Shown in pieces: positions 24,918-36,700 of a stretch of DNA of 64,000 bases. The stretch covers positions 53,480 to 117,479 of the forward strand of contig CAKPKE010000003.1 in the NCBI GenBank assembly GCA_934167095.1, given 5' to 3'. Every line of letters starts with the position of its first letter. Position 1 is the stretch's first letter. This DNA is from an uncultured Clostridia bacterium. GTDB lineage: Bacteria; Bacillota; Clostridia; TANB77; CAG-508. A program made the translations under genes and the position numbers. The notes below the pieces were generated by a model that did no database searches, was not told where the DNA came from, and was given only the letters and a program-made list of their open reading frames with translations.

Positions 24918-26228
24918 ATGAAAACAGAACCAAGAACATTACCAGGATTTATGGAACTACTTCCTAGTGAACAAATATTATTCAATCAAATGAAAAAAAC
25001 AATAGAAGAAAGTTACCAAAAATTTGGATTTTTGCCAATAGATACACCTGTAATTGAATTATCAGAAGTTTTACTTGCAAAGGCAGGTGGCGAAACAGAA
25101 AAGCAAATATATAGATTTAATAAAGGTGAAACAGATTTATCTTTAAGATTTGACTTGACTGTACCACTTGCAAAATTTGTAGCTAAAAATTACAACGATT
25201 TAAGTTTTCCATTTAGAAGGTATCAAATAGGAAAAGTTTATAGAGGCGAAAAAGCTCAAAAAGGTAGATATAGAGAATTTTATCAATGTGACATTGATAT
25301 TATTGGAGATGGAGAGTTATCTATAATAAATGATGCTGAGCTTCCAGTTGTAATTAGCACAACATTTAAAAATTTAGGATTTAGCAATTTTACTATAAAA
25401 ATTAATAATAGAAAAATATTAAACGGATTATATGAAGGCTTAGGTCAAAAAGAAAATTCTGTTGATATAATGAGAATTATTGATAAAATAGATAAAATTG
25501 GAGAAGAAAAAGTAAGAAAAGAGATTTCTGAACTAGGTGTTTCAAACGAAATAGTAGACAAGCTAGTAAGCTTTATAAAAATAGATGGAACAACAGATGA
25601 AAAGCTTGCAAAACTAGACGAAATGAATATTGAAAATGAAACTTATCAAAAAGGTGTAAATGAATTAAAAGATGTCATAAAATATATTCGTATGTTTAGC
25701 TTGAAAGAAGAAAACTTCACTGTTGATTTTACAATAGCAAGAGGTCTTGATTACTATACAGGAACAGTTTATGAAACTTTCTTAAATGAGTATAGAGAAC
25801 TTGGAAGTGTATGTTCAGGTGGAAGATATGAAAACCTAGCTGAAAATTATACAGATAAAAAGCTTCCAGGTGTAGGAATATCAATCGGTCTAACTCGTTT
25901 ATTCTATAAATTAAATGAATTAGGACTAATAAAAGCTACTAAAAAATCGGTAGCAGATGTACTAATAGTTCCAATGATGGATGATATGAAAGAGGCAATT
26001 GCTTTAGGAACAAACTTAAGAGCTGTCGGCGTAAATACAGAAATTTACTTAAATGACAAAAAGATAAAAGCAAAAATGAAGTATGCCGATAGATTAAAAA
26101 TTCCTTATGTAATAGTAGTTGGTGAAAACGAAGTGCAAACTAATAAATTAAAAGTAAAAAATATGGAAACAGGGGAAGAAAAAGAGGCAAGCTTTGATGC
26201 AGAAGAGATTAAAGCATTAATAAAATAA
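24918..26228 (+). CDS. hisS: Histidyl-tRNA synthetase
   Basis: Charges tRNA-His. The 436-residue protein starts at ATG 24918 (MKTEPRTLPGF), seven bases after AAAGGA; a TTG at 24900 overlapping the previous stop is not used in my call. It has class II motif 2 (YRGEKAQKGRYREFYQCDID), the HisRS-specific RGLDYYTGTVYET, GVGISIGLTRLFYKL for motif 3, and a C-terminal anticodon-binding domain. RGLDYY and the anticodon domain make it HisRS rather than the HisZ paralogue. Last gene of the recJ operon. Confidence 0.95.
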   Translation: MKTEPRTLPGFMELLPSEQILFNQMKKTIEESYQKFGFLPIDTPVIELSEVLLAKAGGETEKQIYRFNKGETDLSLRFDLTVPLAKFVAKNYNDLSFPFRRYQIGKVYRGEKAQKGRYREFYQCDIDIIGDGELSIINDAELPVVISTTFKNLGFSNFTIKINNRKILNGLYEGLGQKENSVDIMRIIDKIDKIGEEKVRKEISELGVSNEIVDKLVSFIKIDGTTDEKLAKLDEMNIENETYQKGVNELKDVIKYIRMFSLKEENFTVDFTIARGLDYYTGTVYETFLNEYRELGSVCSGGRYENLAENYTDKKLPGVGISIGLTRLFYKLNELGLIKATKKSVADVLIVPMMDDMKEAIALGTNLRAVGVNTEIYLNDKKIKAKMKYADRLKIPYVIVVGENEVQTNKLKVKNMETGEEKEASFDAEEIKALIK

Positions 26229-26244
26229 AAAATTAAAAGCCATC

Positions 26245-26436
26245 AAAATAGGTAAAATATATTAAAGAAAAGTACATATAAATTTTATAAATATGATGGC
26301 TAATGATAAGCTTGTTAAAAATAGGTAAAATATATTAGAGAAAAGTACTTATAAATTTTACAAATATGACCGCTAAAGATGAACTCGTTCAGAATAGGTT
26401 TATATTTTAAAATTTTATAAGTACTTTTCTAATATA
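26245..26436. repeat. 73-bp tandem repeat (about 2.2 copies) plus inverted copy
   Basis: Unit 1 starts at 26245 and unit 2 at 26318, both opening AAAATAGGTAAAATATATTA and keeping the same order of blocks (GAAAAGTAC, TATAAATTTTA, AAATATGA). A third, truncated unit starts at 26391 (AGAATAGG). The segment 26409-26436 is the inverse complement of part of unit 2 (TATATTAG, AAAAGTACTTATAAA), so the RNA can fold into a long stem. It fills the gap between the convergent hisS and spoIIP genes and may act as a two-way terminator. Confidence 0.8.
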
Positions 26437-26449
26437 AAAACTTTCAAAA

Positions 26450-27562
26450 CTAATGTAGCACTGAATTTAGAACTAATGCCAAATACTTCATAGCTCCCAT
26501 AGATTCTTCTAAAGTATTTCCAGTAGCACCAACTTCAATTATGCAAGCTGCATTTCCAAGGTGTTGGTTGTATCTGCTGTTTCTAAGTAATATTGAACGA
26601 AATAGTCCAGGGTATAATTCATTTGCTTTTTGTTGAATTGCTACTGCAAATTTTAAATTGTTTTTCCAGTTAGGATGTTCTAGTCCACCGCCGTCTGTTC
26701 CAATAACAAACATGAGTTGTGCAACTTTTTCATCGCCAATTATAACAGATGGGGCATAGCTTGAATCTGCAATTGCATCTCTATGTAAATCTATAATTAT
26801 ATCTGTTCCGCTATGCGATAGTAGTAAATTTTCAACAGTTGCCATTGACCTTCCGTAAGAACCAGAGTAATTGGGGTAGTCGTGGTAAGTTGTGTCATGA
26901 ATAGTATTAAATCCATAAGAAAGTAGTTGGTCAGTTAAAACGGAGCCGACTCTAGCAACCGAAAAATTTAAGTCAGTAGTCCTAAAATTTCCAGATTCCT
27001 CATAATTGCAAGCTTCTGTTGGAGTGTAACTTTCACAAGTGTGCGAATGAAAAATAATTACATCATTTTTATTGATATCTAAGTTTGAAGTATCCCAAAC
27101 TTCTGATGGAATTTCATAATTTGTACCATTTTTTATATAAACACCATTAACATCATCAGTGTATTTATTAGGAACATTATTTTCAACTACTTGTGTTGTA
27201 ACTGATGTCTGAGCATGTTCAACTGATGAAGTCGTTTCAGAAGAATTATCGTCATTTATAGAAACATCATTCTCATCAGTTTCAGTAATATAAGTTAAAG
27301 AATTCATTACTGGAAGTTCTCCTAATATAACTGAATAAAGAAATTCTGATTTTGATTTTATATTTGAAGATGAATTATTAGAAGCAACTTGAGTTATAAC
27401 AGGTAAGGTGTTGCTAAAAATATATGGATATATTTTAGAATAATTTATATTAAAATCTGCTAGCTTTAAGCCTTTTGAATGATGTATAAAAAATAATAAT
27501 ATCCCTAATAAAGCGAATGAAGATATAGTCTTAAATGAAAACTTTCTAAGATTGATTACCAT
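26450..27562 (-). CDS. spoIIP: Stage II sporulation protein P (SpoIIP-like amidase/endopeptidase)
   Basis: SpoIIP cleaves peptidoglycan during engulfment of the forespore. The 370-residue protein has an N-terminal membrane segment (about 12-25), a Ser/Thr/Asn-rich linker, then the SpoIIP domain at about 160-370. That domain carries IIFHSHTCESYTP, the diagnostic NFRTTDLNFSVARVG, IDLHRDAI and CIIEVGATGNTLEES. All expected His/Glu ligands appear present. The start at 27562 follows AAAGGA on the minus strand. It is strong evidence for a sporulating ancestry, although other Spo genes are not in this window. Confidence 0.93.
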   Translation of the reverse strand: MVINLRKFSFKTISSFALLGILLFFIHHSKGLKLADFNINYSKIYPYIFSNTLPVITQVASNNSSSNIKSKSEFLYSVILGELPVMNSLTYITETDENDVSINDDNSSETTSSVEHAQTSVTTQVVENNVPNKYTDDVNGVYIKNGTNYEIPSEVWDTSNLDINKNDVIIFHSHTCESYTPTEACNYEESGNFRTTDLNFSVARVGSVLTDQLLSYGFNTIHDTTYHDYPNYSGSYGRSMATVENLLLSHSGTDIIIDLHRDAIADSSYAPSVIIGDEKVAQLMFVIGTDGGGLEHPNWKNNLKFAVAIQQKANELYPGLFRSILLRNSRYNQHLGNAACIIEVGATGNTLEESMGAMKYLALVLNSVLH

Positions 27563-27711
27563 TTTTGTATCCTTTCATAAAAATACAAGCCTATAAAAAG
27601 TATATTCAAAGTATAAAACAAATATGATAAAATTATCAAAATTTTGGTAAAAAATTACTTACGGAAATTTGAAAAATAGCGTGATTTTTTATTGCCTTTT
27701 TAATTGCCTTG

Positions 27712-27725
27712 TGTTAAAATTTTAA
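27712..27725. promoter_or_regulatory. Palindrome upstream of the giant surface-protein gene
   Basis: GTTAAAATTTTAAC is a perfect 14-base palindrome 33 bases before the start codon, close to two copies of ATTGCCTT (27691 and 27703). It could be an operator; I see no convincing -10 box to anchor it. Confidence 0.35.
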
Positions 27726-27757
27726 CAGGAAAATTAGATGAACATAGGAGTAACAGA

Positions 27758-30700
27758 ATGAAAAATAGAGAACAAAGAAGAAAATTGATAAAAACCCCAT
27801 GGTTTTTTGTAGCTTTATTAAGCTTTTTAATAATCATATTATTGGTTATATATATTATATATTTACGATTCATACCATATATGACTATAGAATATGATGG
27901 ATATGCAGTATCTGGAAAAGATATAGCGACGAATTTACTAAATTCAACATTTGATGTTGAAACATCAATAAAAGCTTTAGAGGTAAAAGATCAAGATTCA
28001 ATTTATAAAAATCTAAACTCTTATTATATAGGTGCAAGTAAGGATGAAAACATAAATCTTGATTATCCAATTTATATAAATAACTCGCTTGCGGCATATA
28101 ATTTATCTTCTGATGTAACTCTTATAACAGATGAATTTGAACAAATAGAAGGGTATTCTGGAATTACACTTACTTCAGGAGCATTATATAATTCAAATAC
28201 TTTGCAAAGAGCAGACTATTATGATTATATATTAATGAAAAACAAAGATAATTTATATATTAACACTAAAGACATAACTGTTAAAACAACATTTAACGAA
28301 TATACAATTCCTATGAATAGTATAATAAACTTCACAAGTAGTTTTATAACATACTATACATTAAAAGATGGCGATTTTGTATATGGAAAAATAATTGATG
28401 TAGACGAAAATTCTCATATTATAATAAAAGATTATAATAAGGATTATACATATAAGCAATTTTTAATTGGACTAAAAATTATAAGAGATAATACAAAGCC
28501 TGCAAAGCCAGAAAATAATGAAGTAAATAATGAAGAGGCAAAGCCAGAAGAAAATGTTATTCAAAATGTTGAAGCTCCAGCTCCAGAACCAGAGCCAGAA
28601 CAAAAACCGGACGATAATTATACTGGCGGAACAGCTGAAGTAAAATGGATAGCACCAACTGTTGAAAGTACATATTTTACAGCCAATGTTTATACATCTT
28701 ATGCAGAAGTTTCAATTACTGACCCTAGTAGGGTAATGAAAGCAGTAACTTATGCGTTTTATAAAAATGGCGACCTTGCATTTAGAACATCTACAACAAA
28801 ATCAGGAGCAGTAAGTGTAAATAAATTATTGCCAAGTACAACTTATACAATAGTTGCAAAATACCAATATAGAAATAAACAAGGAAGTTTGCTTGAAAAT
28901 ACTTTATATACACAAGAAATAACAACTAAAGGAATTGATACATTAAATACAATTGACTTAAGTTTTGAAAAAGGAAAAGTATATTCTGATAAAATAGAAA
29001 TAAAGAACATAAGAATTGCCTCTGATTTAACAGATGAAGCAATATATGGTATTTCAAGAGCAGAAATTTGGATTGATGGTTCTTCATATTCGATTTCAAC
29101 AGGAGTGTTAAAATCAATAGTAAATGGTGGAAGCACAGACTATGTTTCGCCAGCTGGATTAAAATCAAATTCAAGTCATAACTATGAATTTAAGTTTTAT
29201 GATACAGCTGGAAATCAAATGAAGTTAACAAACTATACTGGAACAGCAGTTACTTCACGAAAATCACCTAGTACAAAAATAACACCAAATGCCCAAGATG
29301 TAACAAAAGTAACAATTGGTATAAATTTAATAAATGAAGATAATGTTCCGATGGATAATTATAGATATGTTTTATATTCGAGCACAGGAGAAGTAAAATA
29401 TAGAGATAGTATAACAGGAAATAATGCAAAATTAGAATTTGATGATTTAGACCCAGAAAATACTTATACAATAAGAATATTTGCAGATTTTGATATTTCA
29501 GATGGAAATGGATATCAAAGAGATAGAGAAATAGGAACTGCAACATTTACAACATTAAGCCTAAGCAAATTAGGAAGTTTAAAAATTGACCTTGAGTATG
29601 ATGAAGATAATGATTTAACTTCAAATAGCATAAATTTAAAAGTTGGAATAAATACAGAAAAAACAGACCAAAGATTAATTGCAATATTAAAAAATGTAAC
29701 ATTAATAATTAAAGATAAAAAGAATAATGAAATTACAAGAAATGTAATGGATGATATTGATGCTCTTTCATCAGATACAGGAATAACAAATCTTATTCAA
29801 AATTTACAATCAAATACAGAGTATAGAATTGAACTATCAGCTGTTGCAAAACAAGGAAGTGTTGAAAAAGAAATTTCGGTTTCGTACACAGTAAATAGTT
29901 TTATAACCAATAAAAAGCCAGCAACATTTAATGTAAGAAATGTAGTAGTAACTACAAACTTAATTGATATGGACATATTGGTTGAGGACCCAGACGATGC
30001 ATGTGCCCAAAGCATTACAACAATAAGATTAATGGATAAATTTGAAAAAGAATATATGCCAACAATCGAAGTACTTGATAAAAATGCTGAAGAGGTAAAA
30101 GACAATAAAAAAATACCAACAAATATGTGGGTAAGATTAACATATACAGGACTTTCAAAAGATGAAAAATATAATTTGACTTGTGAAGCTGCATCTTATA
30201 ACGAAACACACGATGATAAAAAAGTACAAGGACCATATAAAATAGGTGGTCAAGAACTTATAACATCTGGACTAGAAGGAAAGGTTTCATTAATAGGACT
30301 TGAAAGACAAAAAGCTGAGATAGGTAAAAACTTAGTTGATGTAACATCAGAAAATAACTGGTACTCACAAGTGTTTGACTCATTATATGCTGATTATGAA
30401 TTTAATGAAGCTGGAACAGATGTAAACTTTGTTACAAAATCAAAATATCATTATGAAAGAACTTATAATGAAGCTTCAAATGAATTAACAATGATGGTAA
30501 ATCAATGCTATGTTTACAATTTAAAGGCGTATGCTGGAAAAACTGTAACAATGTCATTTAAAGCTCAATGGCAATGGATAGATAATAAAAAACCAGTAGC
30601 AGAACCAGAAATATATGTTCAACTTGGTAAAGAGATGGGAGCAAATATTCAAAAAATTGAAGGTATAAATAATACTTCGTGGGCTTCATATCAAGTAACT

Positions 30701-33700
30701 GTAACAGTTCCTGCAGATGGATTTGTTGGATTCTATTTAAAAGAATATAAACAAATGGAAGAAATAAAAGCTGCAGTTGTAGATAAAGATACAGGAGAAA
30801 TATTAATTCCAGCAGAGGAAAAAGAATTTATAAGAGATTATAAATTCCACGTAAGAGATTTACAAATAGAAGAAGGAAAAAATGCTACAGCGTATGAAAA
30901 ATATAATTATATATTCCACGCCAATATAGAAGAAAGCTTCTTAGATGTAAATCATGTAACATTTGAAGAAGAAGCAAATACTTGTAGATATTATATAAGA
31001 ATAACTTCTGTTGATGAGAATAATAATAAAAATGTAACAGAATATCCTTACGACTATAATTCAGATGAAATTATGAAGGAATTAAGACAATATACCATTG
31101 CCGAAAGTCAAGGTAAAGTTCAATATACTGTTCAATTAATCATAAAACAATTCGAAAGAGAATATGTGTTATCACAAACTGAATTTACTTATGATTCAGA
31201 AGATAGAACAGAAATAAAAAGTATTTCAAATTTAACAGAATTTTTAGAAATACAACCAGAAGGAAATTATATATTATTAAATGACATAAATCTAGTAAAT
31301 GGAGGTTCAGAAAGTGCTTATACTTTTGGTAGCCCAGAAATAACATTTAATGGAACAATAGACTTCAATGGTAAAACTGTAAGTAAAGATACATTTGTAA
31401 CATCAAGACAAATGGAAGTTACACCATATATCTTCTATAAAATAGGTACTAATGCAACATTAAAGAATCTTGTATTAGATTTTGCAATTAATAGTAATGT
31501 TTCAAAAATGACAAAAACGGTAATTGGAGATAGAGGAACTCGTACTGTTGAAACTGTTGCTGAAGATGGATACTATGGACTATTCTTATATAATGAAGGA
31601 AGTATTGATAACCTAGTTTTAAAATTAACTGGTTCTACACAATATGAAAGACAATATATAGGACTAGTTGGATATGACAACTCAGGAACAATCGAAAACT
31701 TTATCATAGAATATGATGTTCCTTTATATGTAACAAAATATGCAGCAGGAGTAGTATTATATTCTCATAATAAAATACAAAATGGTTATATATTTGGACA
31801 AGGAATTGAAACTTATGGAGATGTAGCAGAATATGACTATAGATATATTGGAGGAGTAGCATTTCAATTAGATCATGATACAGGACTTATTCAAAATATT
31901 TATAATATAACACAAATAAAAATTAATCATACACCAAGAACATATTCTTATGCTGCAAATATTGTTTATGAATTAGGTTATCCACCAGTATATGGAACAA
32001 ATGGACAAATAACAAGTAGACCTTCGTGTGGTGCCAGAGTAAGAAATGTATATTCAGTAATGTCAATACTTACAGTAGATGAAAATGGAGAAGAGCATAA
32101 TTGCTTATTAGATACAAATGAGCCTCCAGAAGAAAAATATATAGGACCTAATATATTTGAAAAAAATGAAGGAACAAGAGCTTTAGATTGTTATTATTTC
32201 TGCGATGTAATGTATGATGATACAGATTATAATACAAAAACAGCGGCAACAGCATTATATGAACCAGGTGTTCAAGATGTTATGCTTAACGCAAACGACT
32301 ATAACCAATTTATTGTAGATACATTCGTTTCTAACGGATATTATCCACACCTAAAAATGAATTATTGTATGCCAGAGCAGGTAAATACAAGAATTACAAT
32401 AAAAGGTACTGAAATAATAGATATTTTATCTGGTGAAGCAATTGAAAATAACGATATTAGCAAGCTAGATTTGAGTGCTAAAGTAAGAACCGAAATTAAT
32501 AATTATATAGCAAGTAATAAAGTTGACTTAACAGATGAAAATATTAAACTTGTTGCAGTAAGAGTTTACAACCCAGCAGGTACTACAATAACAAAAATAA
32601 AAGTAAACTATCTAGAATCAGTAATATTAAGCCAAGCTTATAGTAAAAGAGTAAGTACAGTTTACATTTTGCTACAAAATCCAACATCATTCTTAGACCA
32701 ATATGATGTTTCAAGAATTGAAAGTAAGCAAGCAAATGGTACAATAAAATTCAATGAATATGGTGAAAATAAAGATTCTGGAACAAGAACAATAGAGGTT
32801 AGATTTGTAAAGAAAATCAGAAGTGATGCTGATTGGGCAAAAATAAGCCAAGATGATGAAAATGGTGTAAGCGGACTAATACAAAACTATAGGCTAGCAA
32901 CTGATATAGATTTTGCAGACTCATACTATAGCCCTTATGTAACAGGAACTTTCACAGGTTACTTAGATGGTGAATTTGAAGGAACAGTGCATACATTAAA
33001 AAACATCAGCGGAACACAACCAGTATTTGCCGGTTTCTCAGAAGGTACAATTAAAAATATAAATGTAGATGGACTAACAATAAACACAGATGCACAAAGA
33101 ACAGGATTTATTGCTTATGCAAATATTGAAGAAAATATAGTAATAGATAATATTAATATCAAAGACCTAGAAATAAATACTACTTATGGAGGGGACTATC
33201 CTAGATATGGTGGTATAGTTGGTGAACTATATAGTGGGCCATATAACAAAGTAGATAGCATGCTAGTTCAAAACTGTTCAATACAAAACTTCGACTTAAC
33301 TTTTTCAAATTCTAATATTCAACATGTTGTTGCAGGTGGAATTGTAGGATACATGTATGCTTATGGTGGTGTTGATACTTATGTTCAAAACTCGTATGTA
33401 TATAATTTTAACGTTGAAGCTGCAAATGTAATTTCTGTTTCTGGTATAGGCGGAATTGTAGGATATAAAACACATAACAATGATATAAATGTTAAAAATG
33501 GTTATGCAAAATTCTATATTCAAAACTGTTATACAACAGGAAGAATAAACACTTTATCACATGCAGGTGGAATTTTAGGATTTGGACAATTTGGTGATTG
33601 CTATATTAAATATTGTTTTAGCTTAATAAATTTAAATACAAAAACAACGAGTGGAGCTGTATACTTTGGAGGTATTGCAGGATATTCTGATTCAGGAGCT

Positions 33701-36700
33701 GCGGGTGTTCAAAATTGTATGTATTTAGGAAATATATACATGGCAGGTTCTGATAATATGTTATCAAACTACGCAAGAATTTTAGGAAATAACCATAGTA
33801 CATCAAACTATAACAATTATGCTTATGCAGACCAATTAATGAGTGGTGAAAAGAAAACAAATTCATGGGGTGCAACTAAGCTATTAAAAGATGAAGAAAT
33901 ATTCTCTAATAATACATTTGATAATTTATTAAAATTTGATGCTAACTATGCAAGAACAGTTCAAGTAAATGGAAGTACTATTAACTTAATTGCAAGTAGA
34001 TATTTCCCACAACTTATGAAAACAGATAAAACAGGACTTGTAGCAAATCAAAAATTATTAACATTAGATAATGACTTAAAATTATATAGTATAACAACAA
34101 CACTTGCTGCAGACCAAACAAGTGCAACAGTTGAAATGAAATTTGAAAACCCAAATAACTTACAATTGCTAGATGTAACAATAGAAGAAAACGATATGTC
34201 AGTTGTTCCAGGTTCATGGCAAACAAGTAAAGAAGCAGGAACAGGACTTACAATTGCAAAATTTGTTGCAACACCTAATAAAGCTTATGAAAGTTATAAA
34301 ATTGAAAATATAATTTACACAAGAGATGGAATTACAAATGTTTCAAAAGAAATTTCGACAAAAATAAAAGCAACATTATATAAAAGTATTTCTACAGCAG
34401 ATGAGTGGAATGATTTCTTTGGACCAAATGGAACTGGAAAAGTATACACAGGTCAAAATGTAAGAATCACAGGAAACTTAGACTTCTCAGGAAAAACGGC
34501 AATAACAGATGTAATAATAGGAAGATTCCAATCAGACGCAGGAGCATCTATTGCAAACTTAAATATTACAGTAGGCGCAAATTCAGGTTTGATTAAAGAA
34601 GTAAAAACAACATGTGCAAATATTACTGTAAGAAATTCAACAATAACGACAACAGGAGATTATAGTGGTCTGATTAGCATTTTAAGAGCACAAATGAGTA
34701 ATTGTACTTTTGATAATGTAACAATAAATGCAAATAATCACAGCTATGTAGGAATCGTATCTAGAACAATTTCTGGTAGCTTTAGTGGAATTACATTAAA
34801 CAAAATTACTATAAATTCAGCAGGAAGTTTAGTAGGAACTCTTTGTGGACAAACTACTTCACTAGGCTCAAGTTCAAGTATAACAGGAACATATATTAAA
34901 GTAACTGCAGGTGGAAATTACATTGGTGGAATATTTGGACAAACACAAAATTCAATATCAAAAGTTTATGTATATCAATATTCTAAAAACGGAATGCAAG
35001 CAGGAGATACAGATACAGGTTACTTAGTAAAAGGTGGAGCTATAGTAGGTGGAGCTATTGGCGAATACAATGGTTCTGGAAGCTGGTTAAACACAGTAGA
35101 AGTAACAAACAGTGTAATAATGGGTACTGGCAACTATGTTGGTGCAAATTGTGGTAATGGCTCAAGTACAACAACTAATATGGTATCTAGAAATAATGTT
35201 ATTTTAGGTGCTGGAATAGTTGGAGGAAATAACGGTCAAAAAGGTGGCTGGACTGGTTCTAACTTAACATCTGAGAATAATATTATTATTGCAACAAATA
35301 ATTTAACTTTATGCTCAAATAGAGAAGAATATAAAGATAAACCTGTAACAGGAAATAATGTAGGTGGAAATAACGGATATTCTGGATGGACTACTAACTA
35401 TAACTTAACTTCGAAAAATAACTATATAAGAGGAATAGATTATGTAGGTGGAAACATAGGACAAGTAAATTACTACAATACAAGTTGCGAAAACTTTACT
35501 TCAACAGGAACTGATCAACTTATAAGTGGTAGAAATTGTGTTGGAGGTTCTATAGGATGGACTAATGCAAGAGCTAAAATACTAAATGTATCTGATTGCC
35601 AAGTAACAGCTACAGGAAATTATGCAGGTGGAGCAATTGGACATTCTGAATACACAAATACAGCTATTTCTAATAGTGATAACTATACAGTAAGAGGTGT
35701 AAGAGTATCAAACGTAACATTAAGAGGAGGCTCTTATGTTGGTGGTGCAGTTGGAAATCAAAGAGGAACTATTTATGGAGCAGCAGTAATAAATGGAACA
35801 ACAGTAACAGGAACAGGTACTTATGTAGGTGGTATAACAGGATATTATACAGGATATACAGGAACAAATTCAAGTTACTTAAGATCAGATGGATATTACT
35901 TATGGCATTCATACATTGAAAATTCAACAGTACAAGGTGATACTAAAGTAGGCGGAATAACAGGTGTACTAGAAATAGGAAATCTACAATTCTGTAATGT
36001 TATAAATACTTCGGTAACAGCAACTTCAGCAACTGTAGGAGGAATTGTTGGATATTATCAAAATAATAAATTAAACAGTATTCAATATAAAGCTACAATA
36101 AAAGATAACATTATAATGAATACTCAAGATGGAATAAGAGTAACAACAAAAGAATATGCAGGAGGTCTGATTGGAGCTGCAAACAAGCCAATTAAATATG
36201 ACGGAAACTATAGGTTTAGTAATATTGAATGTAACTTAATTGTAACAGACGTTTATGCAACTACAGGTTCTCATGCTGATATGGGTGTTTCATATATTGA
36301 AACAAACGGTGAATATGGAATGATGCAAGCTGTATACATGAATAACACATTTGTATACAATGGAAATGTATTAAGCTGTAGCTTACTTGATGCTCCAACT
36401 CAAATTGCAGGAATTTATGATTATACTGTAAGAGATACATTACCTATTGTTACAGATGATGAAGACTTAGATAAAACTAAAGCAAGATATATGCTAATAA
36501 CTAGTGATGAACTAAGTAAAGTTGTAACATATACAATGAATAAAGTTATTTATGAAAAGAAATATGCATTTATTCCTATAAAAGATGAAGAAACTGGTGA
36601 ACCAACAGGCGAATACAAAAAAGTGTATGTAAGAAGTGTAGGCGTTGCAACAGAAGGATTAAATTTTGGTTCGAGTCATTACGAATATCGAGCAGGATAT

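Noticed and set aside
26245..26408. CRISPR array or insertion-sequence ends at the 73-bp repeat
   Set aside because: The repeat unit is the whole period with no unique spacers, and no transposase frame is present.
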